39,242 nucleotides of DNA. Source: Chloroflexota bacterium (GTDB lineage Bacteria > Chloroflexota > UBA11872). Each line of letters starts with the position of its first letter. Position 1 is the first letter of the stretch. Location: positions 1 to 39,242 of the forward strand of contig JAJDZD010000044.1 of the NCBI GenBank assembly GCA_022824865.1, in the 5' to 3' direction. A program made the position numbers and the translations under genes. Positions 1 to 8,521 of the stretch are shown piece after piece. The notes under the pieces were generated by a model. It worked only from the letters and a program-made list of their open reading frames with translations. It did no database searches and was not told the origin of the DNA.

Positions 1-770
1 GTGGCCGCAGGCGCCGCCGTTGCTGCCGGCGCCGCCGTAGCGACGGGGGCCGGCGCGGGTGCGGCCCGCACGCCGATCTCCAGGTACTGCGCCTGCACCC
101 AGTTGCCGTCCTCCACCTCGCGCCACTCAATGTTGTCGATCACCTCGATCACGCCGGTCAGCGCCAGCTCGGTGCCACCGGGCGCAACGTACTGGATGTC
201 CCCGGTTTCGGTGCTGGGCGCCGAGCGCACGTTCAGGCCATCGCTGGGCACCACCACGGCTGTCGTAGCGACGGGCCGCGACTCGCGCCGCTCAATGACC
301 TGGGCCGGGTCCGTCGGAATCTCCAGCACCTGGCCGACGAAGATGAAGTTCTCGTCCGGCAGGTCGTTGAAGTCGACCAGGTCGGCAACGCTCACTCCAT
401 ACGCCGAGGCGATGGAGAACAGCGTGTCGCCGTCCTGTACGGCGTACTCAATCGGCCCCTCTGGCGTGGGCGTGGGCGTAGGAACCGGCGGCTCGGTTGG
501 TGTGGGCGTGGGCGCGGGCGTGGGCGTAGGCTCAGGCACCGGCGGCTGCGTGGGCGCGACGGTGATTGTCGGCGCGGCGGGCGCTCGGCCAGGCGTGGGC
601 TGTAGCCCACTAACGGCGGCCGTGGGCGCCGCCGTTGGAGTGGTCGCTGGTGGTTGCTCCTCCTCCCCTCCGCCCGTCAACGCCATCACCAGCACCACAA
701 TCAAGACGATGGCCAGTACAGGCAGAACCAGAAGCGTGACGAACAGCCGATACTGTCGCAGGCTCCTCAC
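1..770 (-). CDS. Membrane-anchored LysM and SH3-like domain protein, C-terminus cut by window edge
   Basis: Reading the minus strand from a GTG at 770 gives about 256 residues before the window ends. Residues 8-31 form one hydrophobic helix with a basic start, which suggests a signal anchor. A low-complexity Pro/Thr/Ala linker follows (about 40-105, with PTPTPTP runs), then a LysM domain (about 107-152, with VQDGDTLFSIA and a VGQVLEIP end). Next is an SH3b-like domain (about 171-232, with GLNVRSAPS and GNWVQAQYLE), then an Ala-rich tail that leaves the window. LysM domains bind N-acetylglucosamine-containing glycans such as peptidoglycan, so a wall-associated role is likely. A purine-rich GGGGG stretch 5 nt upstream supports the GTG start. 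It lies 199 nt downstream of the penicillin-binding protein gene on the same strand, which fits a cell-wall context. The open frame on the opposite strand is a low-complexity shadow. Confidence 0.85.
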   Translation of the reverse strand, partial: MRSLRQYRLFVTLLVLPVLAIVLIVVLVMALTGGGEEEQPPATTPTAAPTAAVSGLQPTPGRAPAAPTITVAPTQPPVPEPTPTPAPTPTPTEPPVPTPTPTPEGPIEYAVQDGDTLFSIASAYGVSVADLVDFNDLPDENFIFVGQVLEIPTDPAQVIERRESRPVATTAVVVPSDGLNVRSAPSTETGDIQYVAPGGTELALTGVIEVIDNIEWREVEDGNWVQAQYLEIGVRAAPAPAPVATAAPAATAAPAA

Positions 771-969
771 CGCAGCCCCCTAATCCCCGGGGCCGCTGGT
801 CTCAAGCCGTCCCCGGGTCAACAACTGCCGGCGGTCTCGCGCCACGGAGCCTCCCTTAAACGCCTGGAGCCCAAGAACGCGCGCTGCAGACTAGAACGTA
901 GCCGTATTGTACACGCGCGGCGCCCTAATCGACTGCCGCAGGCTGGCCGGTCCGTGATCTCGCCGGGCC

Positions 970-3834
970 TCAGCCGGCGCGAAACGTGACCGGCTCGGAG
1001 GTGGCTGCGTTTCCCGCGCGGTCGGTCGCAATAGCCACCACCTCGTGTTCGCCAGGCTCACTGGTCCAGGTCACTTGGTACGGCGCGAAGCGGGCCGTTC
1101 CGACCGACTCCCCGTCGACCCGGTATTCGACGCTTGCCACGCCGCCAGCATCCTCAACGGCAACACCCAGCGGTACGGTTCCGGCGGCCGCGCCGGCTTC
1201 CGGGCCCAGGCCCACCACCTCCACCGTGGGCGGTGTGTTGTCCACGAGGAAGCGTCGGAATGCGATCTCGACACCCCCGTCGGCGGCCAGAACTGTCAGC
1301 CGCAGGGTGTAGACACCATCGGGCAACTGGATCGTGTCGACCGCGCCCAACTGCTCGTCAATGCGGGGCACGTCCAGCGGGGAGCCGATGCGCGTCCAGG
1401 CGCCGGGTGCGGGGCCGACGCCGTAGTGCAGATCAGACGAGACGAACCCGCCGATGGTGGCCGTGCCCGAAATCTCCAGGATGGTGCGGACAGCCTGACC
1501 CTCGACCGGCACCACGATCTGCGCGCCGATGCCCTCGGCTGTAGCGACTGAGGCTACGCCCCCCCCGGCAAAGACATCCGGGGGCAGCCGGAAGGGCGAA
1601 TCCTCGTCCACTGCGCGCTGCCAGGCTTCGGCTTCCGTTGGCAGGACGACGAACACTTGTTCTTCCACCTCGTCGAGCGGTGAGTTCGGCGTCGCCAGGA
1701 GCCCGGTGGGGACGTGGATGCGGAACGGCTGGTGGATGACATCGCGCTGCGTTGGAACCGTTCCCGGCGCGAATTCCTCCATGCGGGTCTCCGGCGTAAA
1801 CGGCGAAGGCAACAGCCCGGACAGCGCGTCGACTTCCTGCTCGATCAGGGTGGGGGGGCGCGGCCAGTCGACGATGTTCAGGCCGGCATGCGCATGATCC
1901 ATGAAGCGCCGCCAGATCGGCCCGGCGCCGCGGACGCCGGTCACGTCGTCCATTGGCGTACCGTCGGCGTTCCCTACCCACACACCGGTTGCCAGTTGCG
2001 GCGTAAAGCCCACCGTCAGCGCATCGCGCGTGTTTTCGGTAGTGCCGGTCTTGACGGCGGCCGGACGGTCGATCAGGTCCAGTAGTTCGCGAACCTGCCC
2101 AAAGCCGACTTCACGGGCGACCCGATCCGAGAGGATTGCCGTCATCAGGTACGAAATCTCCGGCGCAAGCACGCGTGCGCTGAGCGGAACCCGTGCAAGT
2201 GTGAATGGCGACTCGTCGTCCCCCAGCGAGCAGCCGTCGCCCAGTTGCTCCACGATCAGCCCGCGCGCATCGCGAATGCACAACACTGCCGAGGGCGTCA
2301 CCCGCCGGCCGCCATTGGCCACGGTGGCGTACGCGCCGGTCAGTTCCAGCAGCCGCACCTCGTTGGATCCCAGGGCGACCGCCGGGCCGATGCGCGATCG
2401 GTCCGTGAGCGACGTGATGCCAAGCCGGTCCGCGACATCCAGCGTGGCGTCCAGGCCGGCGAACAACTGCGTGCGCACGGCCGGAATGTTGAGCGAACTG
2501 CCCAGCGCCGTGCGCAGGCTCACCGGGCCGCGAAACTTCCGGTCGTAGTTGCGCGGCCGGTACGGCTCCTGGCCGGCGATGGGCACCGTGGTCGGGATGT
2601 CCAGCAGCATCGTGGCCGGGCTGTAGCCCTGCTCCAGCGCGCTGGCGTACGTGAACAGCTTGAAGGCCGATCCCGGCTGCCGAAGCGACGTCGTCACGTT
2701 GACCTGGCCGTCGATCACTTCGTCGTTGAAATCCAGGCTGCCGACCATCGCCAGGATTTCCCCGGTGGCCGGGCGGATGGCGACCAAGGCCCCGTTGGTG
2801 ACCTCACGGTCCGCCAGGGTCGCCACGTGTTCGCGGACCGCCGCGTCGGCCGCAGCCTGCAGGTCCAGGTCCAGCGTAGTGGTGACCTCCCAGCCCTGGT
2901 GGCTGATCTCGGGACCGTAGCGGTCCTGCAGGTCGCGGACCACGTAGTCCAGGAAGTGCGGGGCCGGCGACGTTGTTTCGCGGGGAGGTGCGATCTGCAC
3001 CTCCTCCTCTCGGGCCGCCACCACCGCCCCCGCCGGCGCCAGTCCGTGGCGGGCAATGGCCGCCAACACCCGCAACTGCTCGCGCCTGGCCGCCTGCGGA
3101 TCAACGTGCGGGTTGTGCAGCGACGGCGCCGGCAGCAGGCCCACCAACATGGCGGCCTCGGCCAGCGTCACCTCGGCCAGATCCTTGTCGAAGTAGGTCT
3201 CGGCCGCCGCGGCCACCCCGTAGGTCAGGCCCCCGTAGTGGTTCTGGTTCAGGTACAGGCCAAGGATCTCGTCCTTGGAGAACCTCTGGCTGATCTGCCA
3301 GGCCAGTACCGCCTCCCGCAGCTTGCGCTCGTAGGTCTCCTCGGGCGTGAGCAGGACGTTCTTGACCAGCTGCTGGGTGATGGTGCTGGCGCCGGACACC
3401 ACCTCGCCGCCCCGCCAGTTATCCCAGAGCGCACGCGCGATCGCGCGTATCTCCACGCCCGGGTTGTCATAGAAAGTGGCGTCCTCGGCCGCGACTACGG
3501 CGATCTTGACCACCTGCGGGATGTCCTCGGGCGGCACCACCCGGCGGCGGCCCTCGCCCAACAGTTCGCCCAGCGGCCGGCCGCGCCGATCGTGGATCGT
3601 GGTGGTCTGGAAGAGCTCGCCGCCGACGGTGGCGATCTCGTCGACCGGCGGCAGGTCGGTCAGGAAGGTGGCGGCGACGTTGAGAGCGATGACGACCCCG
3701 GCGCCGGTGGCCACAACGAGGCCGAGCAGCGCAACGCCCAGTCCGGCCAGGGAACTGGCGGCCAGGGCCAGCCACAGCCAAAGCCGGTTGCTACGCTTTC
3801 GAGGTCTTGCGATTAGCCGTCTACGCTTGACCAT
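970..3834 (-). CDS. Class A penicillin-binding protein (transglycosylase/transpeptidase) with C-terminal Ig-like domain
   Basis: A 954-residue bifunctional peptidoglycan synthase. A basic N-terminus (1-17) and one membrane helix (about 18-55) anchor it facing outward. The GT51 glycosyltransferase domain (about 75-260) shows the AAEDATFY motif with the catalytic Glu at 117, GASTITQQLVKN at 148-159 and RKLREAVLA. The transpeptidase domain (about 340-640) has the SxxK motif SAFK with nucleophile Ser389, the SxN motif SLN at 447-449 and the KTG motif at 595-597. It polymerises lipid II glycan strands and cross-links stem peptides. A region of about 250 residues follows, ending in an Ig-like/bacterial Ig domain (about 868-954, beginning NTPPTVEVVG). 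Class A enzymes are often 700-850 residues, so the extra tail is notable. The start ATG is the first in frame and precedes the membrane anchor; no strong ribosome site is visible. The gene is probably monocistronic or followed by the LysM gene. Confidence 0.95.
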   Translation of the reverse strand: MVKRRRLIARPRKRSNRLWLWLALAASSLAGLGVALLGLVVATGAGVVIALNVAATFLTDLPPVDEIATVGGELFQTTTIHDRRGRPLGELLGEGRRRVVPPEDIPQVVKIAVVAAEDATFYDNPGVEIRAIARALWDNWRGGEVVSGASTITQQLVKNVLLTPEETYERKLREAVLAWQISQRFSKDEILGLYLNQNHYGGLTYGVAAAAETYFDKDLAEVTLAEAAMLVGLLPAPSLHNPHVDPQAARREQLRVLAAIARHGLAPAGAVVAAREEEVQIAPPRETTSPAPHFLDYVVRDLQDRYGPEISHQGWEVTTTLDLDLQAAADAAVREHVATLADREVTNGALVAIRPATGEILAMVGSLDFNDEVIDGQVNVTTSLRQPGSAFKLFTYASALEQGYSPATMLLDIPTTVPIAGQEPYRPRNYDRKFRGPVSLRTALGSSLNIPAVRTQLFAGLDATLDVADRLGITSLTDRSRIGPAVALGSNEVRLLELTGAYATVANGGRRVTPSAVLCIRDARGLIVEQLGDGCSLGDDESPFTLARVPLSARVLAPEISYLMTAILSDRVAREVGFGQVRELLDLIDRPAAVKTGTTENTRDALTVGFTPQLATGVWVGNADGTPMDDVTGVRGAGPIWRRFMDHAHAGLNIVDWPRPPTLIEQEVDALSGLLPSPFTPETRMEEFAPGTVPTQRDVIHQPFRIHVPTGLLATPNSPLDEVEEQVFVVLPTEAEAWQRAVDEDSPFRLPPDVFAGGGVASVATAEGIGAQIVVPVEGQAVRTILEISGTATIGGFVSSDLHYGVGPAPGAWTRIGSPLDVPRIDEQLGAVDTIQLPDGVYTLRLTVLAADGGVEIAFRRFLVDNTPPTVEVVGLGPEAGAAAGTVPLGVAVEDAGGVASVEYRVDGESVGTARFAPYQVTWTSEPGEHEVVAIATDRAGNAATSEPVTFRAG

Positions 3835-3951
3835 AGGTCCGTGTAGGCCCGCGTCCGCACTCCTTCAACGCTCACCCATGCAAGGCTACGCGCTGCACGA
3901 CCGTGAGGCCGCCGCATCAACCATGAGAACTCATACCCGGGCCGTTACGTA

Positions 3952-4536
3952 ATGGCCGCGAGTCACGAGGCCGCGCCGTCGACGCCCCGATCCCGCTGGC
4001 GACTTGCGGCGCAGGCGCTCGGCCTGGTGGGCGTGTTCGCCATTGCGATTCTTGCCGTGGTCTACGCGGACGTCCTGCGCGACCGGCTGGCCGGCGCGGG
4101 TTACGCGGCGGTTTTTGTCATTACCGCCGTCGGCGCGGCCACGCTGATCCTGCCGGCGCCCGCGGCTGTGAGCGTGGGTGCCTTTGCCGCCGCCCTGGAC
4201 AGCATCTGGGCCGTGGGCCTCGTCGCCGCCACCGGCCAGATGGTGGGCGAACTCGGTGGCTACTACGTGGGGTGGTCCGGCAAGGGCGCGCTGACCCACG
4301 TGAAGGGCTATGCCCGTCTCAGCGGCTGGATGGCCCGCTACGGCGTGGTGACCTTGTTCGTCATGGCCGCGATCCCCAACCCCTTCTTTGACGTGGCCGG
4401 CATGATCGCCGGCGCCACCCGCATTGGGCTGGTGCGATTCGTGCTGGCGTCGTGGCCCGGCCTCGTGATCAAGAACATCGCCTTCGCGTGGGCGGGGGTC
4501 GCCGGCCTGCAACTCTTGGGCTGGCTGAACCACTAG
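3952..4536 (+). CDS. VTT-domain (DedA/TVP38-like) integral membrane protein
   Basis: A 194-residue hydrophobic protein. Membrane segments lie around 20-40, 50-70, 75-95, 135-160 and 165-190. The central stretch with GQMVGELGGYYVGW, followed by a short basic loop and AAIPNPFFDVAGMIAGATR, matches the VTT/SNARE-associated pattern of the DedA and TVP38 families. Members are implicated in lipid scrambling or membrane homeostasis; the exact substrate here is unknown. The ATG at 3952 opens the frame after a short divergent gap from the penicillin-binding protein gene. The stop is 3 nt from the stop of the small convergent gene at 4540-4695. Confidence 0.8.
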   Translation: MAASHEAAPSTPRSRWRLAAQALGLVGVFAIAILAVVYADVLRDRLAGAGYAAVFVITAVGAATLILPAPAAVSVGAFAAALDSIWAVGLVAATGQMVGELGGYYVGWSGKGALTHVKGYARLSGWMARYGVVTLFVMAAIPNPFFDVAGMIAGATRIGLVRFVLASWPGLVIKNIAFAWAGVAGLQLLGWLNH

Positions 4537-4539
4537 TTG

Positions 4540-4695
4540 CTAGGCGCTGGACCCCTCGGTTGGCGGCTCCGGCGCGAACTCGTCGCCCACCAGGCGCCGC
4601 TTGGCCTCGTCATAGGCAAAGACTCCCACCGCCACGACGATGATGAGCATGACCGCCAGACCGATAGTAGCCAGCGCTCCCGTGATGAACCGCAT
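4540..4695 (-). CDS. Small single-helix membrane protein, function unknown
   Basis: A 51-residue protein: MRFITG, then a hydrophobic helix at about 6-27, then a charged tail containing YDEAKRRLVGDEF and an acidic/Pro end. The start at 4695 is preferred over the longer open frame because GGAAGGAG lies 8 nt upstream, a strong ribosome-binding site. No family was recognised. It converges tail-to-tail with the VTT gene. Its predicted promoter would lie in the 460-nt gap before dnaA, on the opposite strand. Confidence 0.6.
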   Translation of the reverse strand: MRFITGALATIGLAVMLIIVVAVGVFAYDEAKRRLVGDEFAPEPPTEGSSA

Positions 4696-5157
4696 CGGAC
4701 TTGCTCCTTCCGCGTGGGCCCGCAAGGCGGTGTGCCTTGGGCCCAATTCTAGTCTTCGCTCACAAAATATGCGCCGACAAGTGGCGTAACCGGTTACTTG
4801 GATAATCGCAGGTTCGCAATGGTGTGGTCTTTACAGGTTTGGAGCCACGCCACACGTGCTAAGCGTTCGCCGAACCAGCCCCGATCCGATTAACTGCAAT
4901 TCAGGTCAGCGCACTTTGGCTTGTCGCGCGTAACGAATGGGTCGAATCGTCGATGTCGGCGACTTGAAGTAGCCGCGACGGACTCAGGTAGGCGAGACGA
5001 CCACCGGACCTCCGCTCGGCCTGGATCGTGACTCGAATAATCTCAAGCGTCCCAATTGTTCCCTTTTTAACAGGTATGCGGAGCTTCGGCTTCGTACGGG
5101 CCGTTTGCTAGTCTCTCCATCCCGCATCAGAGGCGCGGTGCGGGAGTCAGGGATGGG
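4696..5157. promoter_or_regulatory. 460-nt gene-free region upstream of dnaA with a 12-bp palindrome
   Basis: No convincing gene is present in this stretch. It is less GC-rich than the flanking genes and must carry the promoters of dnaA (rightward) and of the small membrane protein (leftward). A perfect 12-bp palindrome, GTAACCGGTTAC, lies at 4786-4797 and is a candidate operator. Just after it, TTGGATAAT partly resembles a DnaA box. I could not place an unambiguous -35/-10 pair. Confidence 0.4.
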
Positions 5158-6522
5158 ATGCTGAGCCAACGAACGTGGGAGGCGGCCCTCGGCGCGCTGC
5201 AAGTCGAGGTTCCAAAAGCGGATTTCGCAGCATGGTTTCGAGATGCAAGGTTTGTCCGCGCCGGCGGGCGCGAGATCGTCGTAGCGGTCCCCACCATATT
5301 CGCCAAGGAAATCGTGACGCGCCGCTACCGCGAACTGGTCGCGCGTGCGGTTTCAACCGCGCACGGTGGTGACGTTGACGTTACCTTTGTCGTTCAGGCC
5401 GAGCCGCCGGCGGCTCCACCCAGTTGGCTGACGGAGTCGCCGCCGGAGCCGGCGCCCGCGCCGCGCGCCGCCGGCTCCTCCGATGTCCGCCTCAACCCCC
5501 GCTACACCTTTCAGCGCTTCGTCGTCGGTTCGTCAAACCGCCTGGCGCACGCCGCGGCGCTGCGGGTGAGCGAGCGGCCGGGCAGCGTGTACAACCCGCT
5601 CTTTCTTTACAGCGGGGTCGGGCTGGGCAAGACCCACCTGCTGCACGCCATCGGCCACGCCGTCCTGGCCCGCCGTCCGGACACCCGTCTGCGGTACGTG
5701 CCCTGCGAGACGTTCGTCAACGACCTGCTCTATGCCATCCGCACCGAGGGCCGGGGCGAGCGGCTCCGCCGCTTCCGCGAGCGCTACCGCGCCGTAGACC
5801 TGCTGATGGTGGACGACGTCGAGTTCCTCTCGCGCACCGAGGCCTCGCAGGAGGCCTTGTTCCACACGTTCAACGCCATCTACGAGGCGGGCGGGCAGAT
5901 CGTGCTTACGAGCGATCGCCCGCCTCGCGAAATCGCCCGCCTGGAGGCCCGCCTGCGCAGCCGCTTCGAAGTCGGCCTCGTGGCCGATCTCCAGGCGCCC
6001 GACCTGGACCTGCGCCGCATGATCCTGCACCAGCAGGCGGCCGCCGCCGGCACCCGGGTGCCGGACGACGTGGTGGACTTCCTGGCCGACTGCATCACCC
6101 GTAACGTGCGGGAGCTGGAAGGCGCGCTGACCCGCACGCTGATCTACGCCGAGTTGCACGGGCTGGACCTGCAGCCATCCACCGCTGAGCAGGCGCTCTC
6201 GGGCCTCGGCCGGGCGGCGGCAGACCGCCCGCCGGCCACGGATGCAATCCTCGCGGCCACGGCCCAACACTTCGACGTCCCGCGAGACGACCTGCTCAGC
6301 AAGCGGCGCGACGCCCGCACGGCCGGTGCACGCCAGGTCGCCATGTACCTGATGCGCAACGACGGCCGCGAAACGCTACCTGAAATCGGGCGCGTCCTCG
6401 GCGGCCGCGACCACACCACGGTAATGCACGGCTGCGCCAAGATTGAGCGTCGGCTCAAGCTTGAGGACCAGCTCAAGGCCGACCTTGAATCGATCCGCGC
6501 GCACCTTGCCGATGGTTCCTGA
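5158..6522 (+). CDS. dnaA: Chromosomal replication initiator protein DnaA
   Basis: A 454-residue DnaA with the canonical order of domains. Domain I (1-80) starts MLSQRTWEAALGAL. Domain II is a very short Pro/Ala linker (about 82-108). Domain III is the AAA+ ATPase, opening with LNPRYTFQRFVVGSSN and carrying Walker A GVGLGKT (153-159) and Walker B LLMVDD (215-220). Domain IV is the DNA-binding helix-turn-helix with the family signature GGRDHTTVMHG near the C-terminus. It binds DnaA boxes and melts the origin. The start ATG at 5158 gives the expected N-terminus; AGGG lies about 7 nt upstream. The downstream gap carries DnaA-box-like sites, so autoregulation and origin function are plausible. 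parB follows 475 nt downstream in the same direction. Confidence 0.97.
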   Translation: MLSQRTWEAALGALQVEVPKADFAAWFRDARFVRAGGREIVVAVPTIFAKEIVTRRYRELVARAVSTAHGGDVDVTFVVQAEPPAAPPSWLTESPPEPAPAPRAAGSSDVRLNPRYTFQRFVVGSSNRLAHAAALRVSERPGSVYNPLFLYSGVGLGKTHLLHAIGHAVLARRPDTRLRYVPCETFVNDLLYAIRTEGRGERLRRFRERYRAVDLLMVDDVEFLSRTEASQEALFHTFNAIYEAGGQIVLTSDRPPREIARLEARLRSRFEVGLVADLQAPDLDLRRMILHQQAAAAGTRVPDDVVDFLADCITRNVRELEGALTRTLIYAELHGLDLQPSTAEQALSGLGRAAADRPPATDAILAATAQHFDVPRDDLLSKRRDARTAGARQVAMYLMRNDGRETLPEIGRVLGGRDHTTVMHGCAKIERRLKLEDQLKADLESIRAHLADGS

Positions 6523-6530
6523 CCCCTCAT

Positions 6531-6580
6531 TGTGGATAACTCGCCGTCTCGTGTGGACAACTGGCCTTCGCTGTGGATAC
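6531..6580 (-). promoter_or_regulatory. Cluster of three DnaA boxes
   Basis: TGTGGATAA at 6531-6539 is an exact reverse complement of the consensus TTATCCACA. TGTGGACAA at 6552-6560 and TGTGGATAC at 6572-6580 each differ at one position. The spacings are 21 and 20 nt, close to two helical turns, so bound DnaA monomers would lie on one face of the DNA. Confidence 0.75.
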
Positions 6581-6749
6581 AAACGGCCTGCATGAAGATT
6601 CCCTCCCACGCCCCGTCGCTAACCTCGATACATATCCACCGCCGCGTCTGATCACCCCACAGCCCGACCGCCAGCTGCGGAGCGCCGTCCACCTTCGCGA
6701 TCAGAAGGCGGCTCCGAGTGGCGACCGCTCTCTCCACATACTTCACGAG

Positions 6750-6779
6750 CTTATTAAGATTATTCTTAGTTTCTTTACC
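6750..6779. other. AT-rich tract, candidate DNA unwinding element
   Basis: About 30 nt starting CTTATTAAGATTATTC and running to TTTCTTTACC is strikingly AT-rich against a GC-rich background. It lies between the DnaA boxes and parB. This is the usual place for a duplex-unwinding element, but the assignment is by composition only. Confidence 0.5.
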
Positions 6780-6997
6780 TAAGCCCTTAGTTCTGGAAAA
6801 ACCATTCCCGACCATGAAGCGATCCTTCAGGCCGGCGTAGGGGCAGGTCCTCCTGTCGGCAGAATGCTGTCTAAGCCACCAAGGAGACCCTTCACCCGTG
6901 GCCTGTACGACATTTGGGGATCCGAATGGGAGGCCTGGACAGAATCTCTGGACTTGCGTAACCTGACCGTGTACAATCAGGGGGCTGGGAACCGCCG

Positions 6998-7825
6998 ATG
7001 ACACTTTCGCAGAAGTCGGTGGGCGGCGGCGCGAACGACTCTTTCGAGGCTGTGCCTGGCGATCGGCGGTCGGTTCTCCTGGACCACATCGAACCCAATC
7101 CCCAGCAGCCGCGGCGTCGATTCGATCCCGAGGAGGAGGGCGCGCTGGCCGAGTCGATTCGGCGGCACGGCGTACTCCAGCCGCTGCTCGTCACACCATC
7201 GACCACCCGACCCGAACGGTTTCTTCTGGTTGCCGGCGAACGCCGCTGGCGGGCGGCCCGGAAAGCGGGTCTGGCCGAGGCGCCGGTCACCATCATCGCC
7301 GCTGACGCGCAACGGCGAGCCGAGCTGGCGCTCGTGGAGAACATGCAGCGCGCCGACCTTGGGCCGATGGAACGCGCGAGCGCCTACCAAACCTTGATTC
7401 ACGACTTTGGCATGACTCAGGCGCAGGTGGCCGAGATCGTGGGCGTCAGCCGCTCGACCGTGACCAATACGCTGCGGCTTCGGAAGCTGGACGAAGAGAT
7501 GCAGCAGGCCCTGGCCGAAGGCCGCATTACGGAAAGCCACGGGCGCACACTGGCAGGCATCTCCGACCCGGTGACACGACACCGCCTGTTCCTGCGGATG
7601 CTGACCGGTCGCTTGAACCTGCGCCAGGCCGAGCGCGCGGCCCGCCGCGTGCTGGCGCCGCCACGACGGCCCGACGTCGAGCTCGAGCATGTCGCCGAGC
7701 GTCTGCAATGGCGGTTGGGAACGCGCGTGCGCTTTGTGGGCACTCGAAAGCGCGGGCGCATCCAGATCGAGTACCGGGATCCGGAAGACCTTGACACCTT
7801 GCTGAGCATGCTTCTGCCCGAATAG
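6998..7825 (+). CDS. parB: ParB/Spo0J-type chromosome partition protein
   Basis: A 275-residue ParB. The N-terminal CTP-binding domain (about 25-115) has LDHIEPNPQQPRRRF, the GERRWRAARKAG motif (80-91) and the ENMQRADLGPMERA box (114-127). A central helix-turn-helix (about 138-160, MTQAQVAEIVGVSRSTVTNTLR) recognises parS, and a C-terminal dimerisation domain follows. It loads and slides on DNA around parS to organise origin segregation. Three perfect parS sites in this window are its expected targets, one directly abutting its own stop codon. No ParA ATPase gene lies beside it, which is unusual. TACAAT at 6972-6977 is a possible -10 element. The start ATG at 6998 gives the usual short, variable N-terminus. 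Confidence 0.93.
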   Translation: MTLSQKSVGGGANDSFEAVPGDRRSVLLDHIEPNPQQPRRRFDPEEEGALAESIRRHGVLQPLLVTPSTTRPERFLLVAGERRWRAARKAGLAEAPVTIIAADAQRRAELALVENMQRADLGPMERASAYQTLIHDFGMTQAQVAEIVGVSRSTVTNTLRLRKLDEEMQQALAEGRITESHGRTLAGISDPVTRHRLFLRMLTGRLNLRQAERAARRVLAPPRRPDVELEHVAERLQWRLGTRVRFVGTRKRGRIQIEYRDPEDLDTLLSMLLPE

Positions 7826-8521
7826 ATGTTTCACGTGAAACATTGGCGGCCTGGTCGGGTGACCGGCGTCTTGCTGGCGGCCAACGCCACGGTCTTCCTG
7901 CTCCAGACCGCCCAGGGCCCAGCCGGGCAGGAGTGGATCGTCCGCTACGGGCTGATCCCCGCGGTGCTTGTGCAGGGTGAGCGGTTTTCCATCCCCGGCG
8001 CGCCGACCCCGTACGCGCTGACGCTGCTGAGTTCCTCGTTCCTCCACGGCAACCTGGGGCATTTGGCGGTCAATCTGGCCTTCATCGCGGTCCTTGGGTC
8101 GATGGTGGAGCGCGCGGTCGGCGCATGGCGGGTCGCCGTGCTCTGGACGGTCGCCGTTGTTCTCGGTGGAGCCTTCCACGTGCTGATGAACAGCGGGTCC
8201 ATCATCCCTACTGTCGGAGCCAGCGCCGGAGTAGCCGGCTTGGTCGGTGTGGTGACGGTCGGCGGGTGGGGCGGGCTGATAGCTGGCGGGCTGTGGCTGT
8301 CGGTCCAGATTTTCGGGGTCGTGGCCCGGGCGCCCCAGCTCCTGGATCCGGACGTCGCGTGGCAAGCTCACCTTGCGGGGTATGCCGTGGGCGTCCTGGG
8401 AGGATTGCTTGTGCGCTGGGAGATTCGACGGCGGCGGAGTGAGGGGCCCGGTGAGGCGGAGCCCCCGGCCCGTGGCGTCGCGGGTTCGCCTTACAACGGT
8501 CGAGGAGGCAGGCATGGCTAA
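7826..8521 (+). CDS. Rhomboid family intramembrane serine protease
   Basis: A 231-residue polytopic membrane protein. The rhomboid marks are HGNLGHLAVN (74-83, with conserved His and Asn), GASAG with catalytic Ser133, and AHLAGYAVG with catalytic His182. Rhomboids cleave transmembrane segments of client proteins within the membrane. The annotated ATG at 7826 directly follows the parB stop, and its first six codons (MFHVKH) are made by the parS palindrome. An in-frame GTG at 7859 (residue 12) is therefore an alternative start, since the parS-encoded peptide may not be translated. The tail after about 200 is polar and disordered-looking. Its last 8 nt overlap the start of the next small gene, which suggests a parB-rhomboid-small-protein transcription unit. 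Confidence 0.9.
   Translation: MFHVKHWRPGRVTGVLLAANATVFLLQTAQGPAGQEWIVRYGLIPAVLVQGERFSIPGAPTPYALTLLSSSFLHGNLGHLAVNLAFIAVLGSMVERAVGAWRVAVLWTVAVVLGGAFHVLMNSGSIIPTVGASAGVAGLVGVVTVGGWGGLIAGGLWLSVQIFGVVARAPQLLDPDVAWQAHLAGYAVGVLGGLLVRWEIRRRRSEGPGEAEPPARGVAGSPYNGRGGRHG
7827..7842. promoter_or_regulatory. parS site 1
   Basis: TGTTTCACGTGAAACA, a perfect match to the bacterial parS consensus and a 16-bp palindrome (18 bp with flanking A/T). It overlaps the first codons of the rhomboid gene and lies 2 nt after the parB stop. Confidence 0.95.

Larger units (their letters stand above)
6523..6997. other. Candidate chromosomal origin of replication (oriC), dnaA-parB intergenic region
   Basis: This is a 475-nt gene-free region between dnaA and parB. 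The left end holds three DnaA-box-like sequences in the same orientation at about 20-nt spacing (6531, 6552, 6572). Further looser matches occur at 6632-6640 and 6730-6738 in the opposite orientation. An AT-rich tract lies at about 6750-6779. Boxes beside dnaA plus an AT-rich unwinding stretch is the classic bacterial layout, and three parS sites in the window agree with an origin-proximal position. GC skew was not computed. Confidence 0.7.

Noticed and set aside
1-783. Plus-strand open frame of 260 codons rich in Gly, Val and Ala
   Set aside because: The minus strand of the same DNA gives a clean LysM plus SH3b protein, so the plus frame is a shadow of the Pro/Thr linker.
2245-3816. Long plus-strand open frame opposite the penicillin-binding protein
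   Set aside because: It is Gln/Arg/Gly-rich without domain signals and is a GC-driven shadow of a clearly recognised minus-strand gene.
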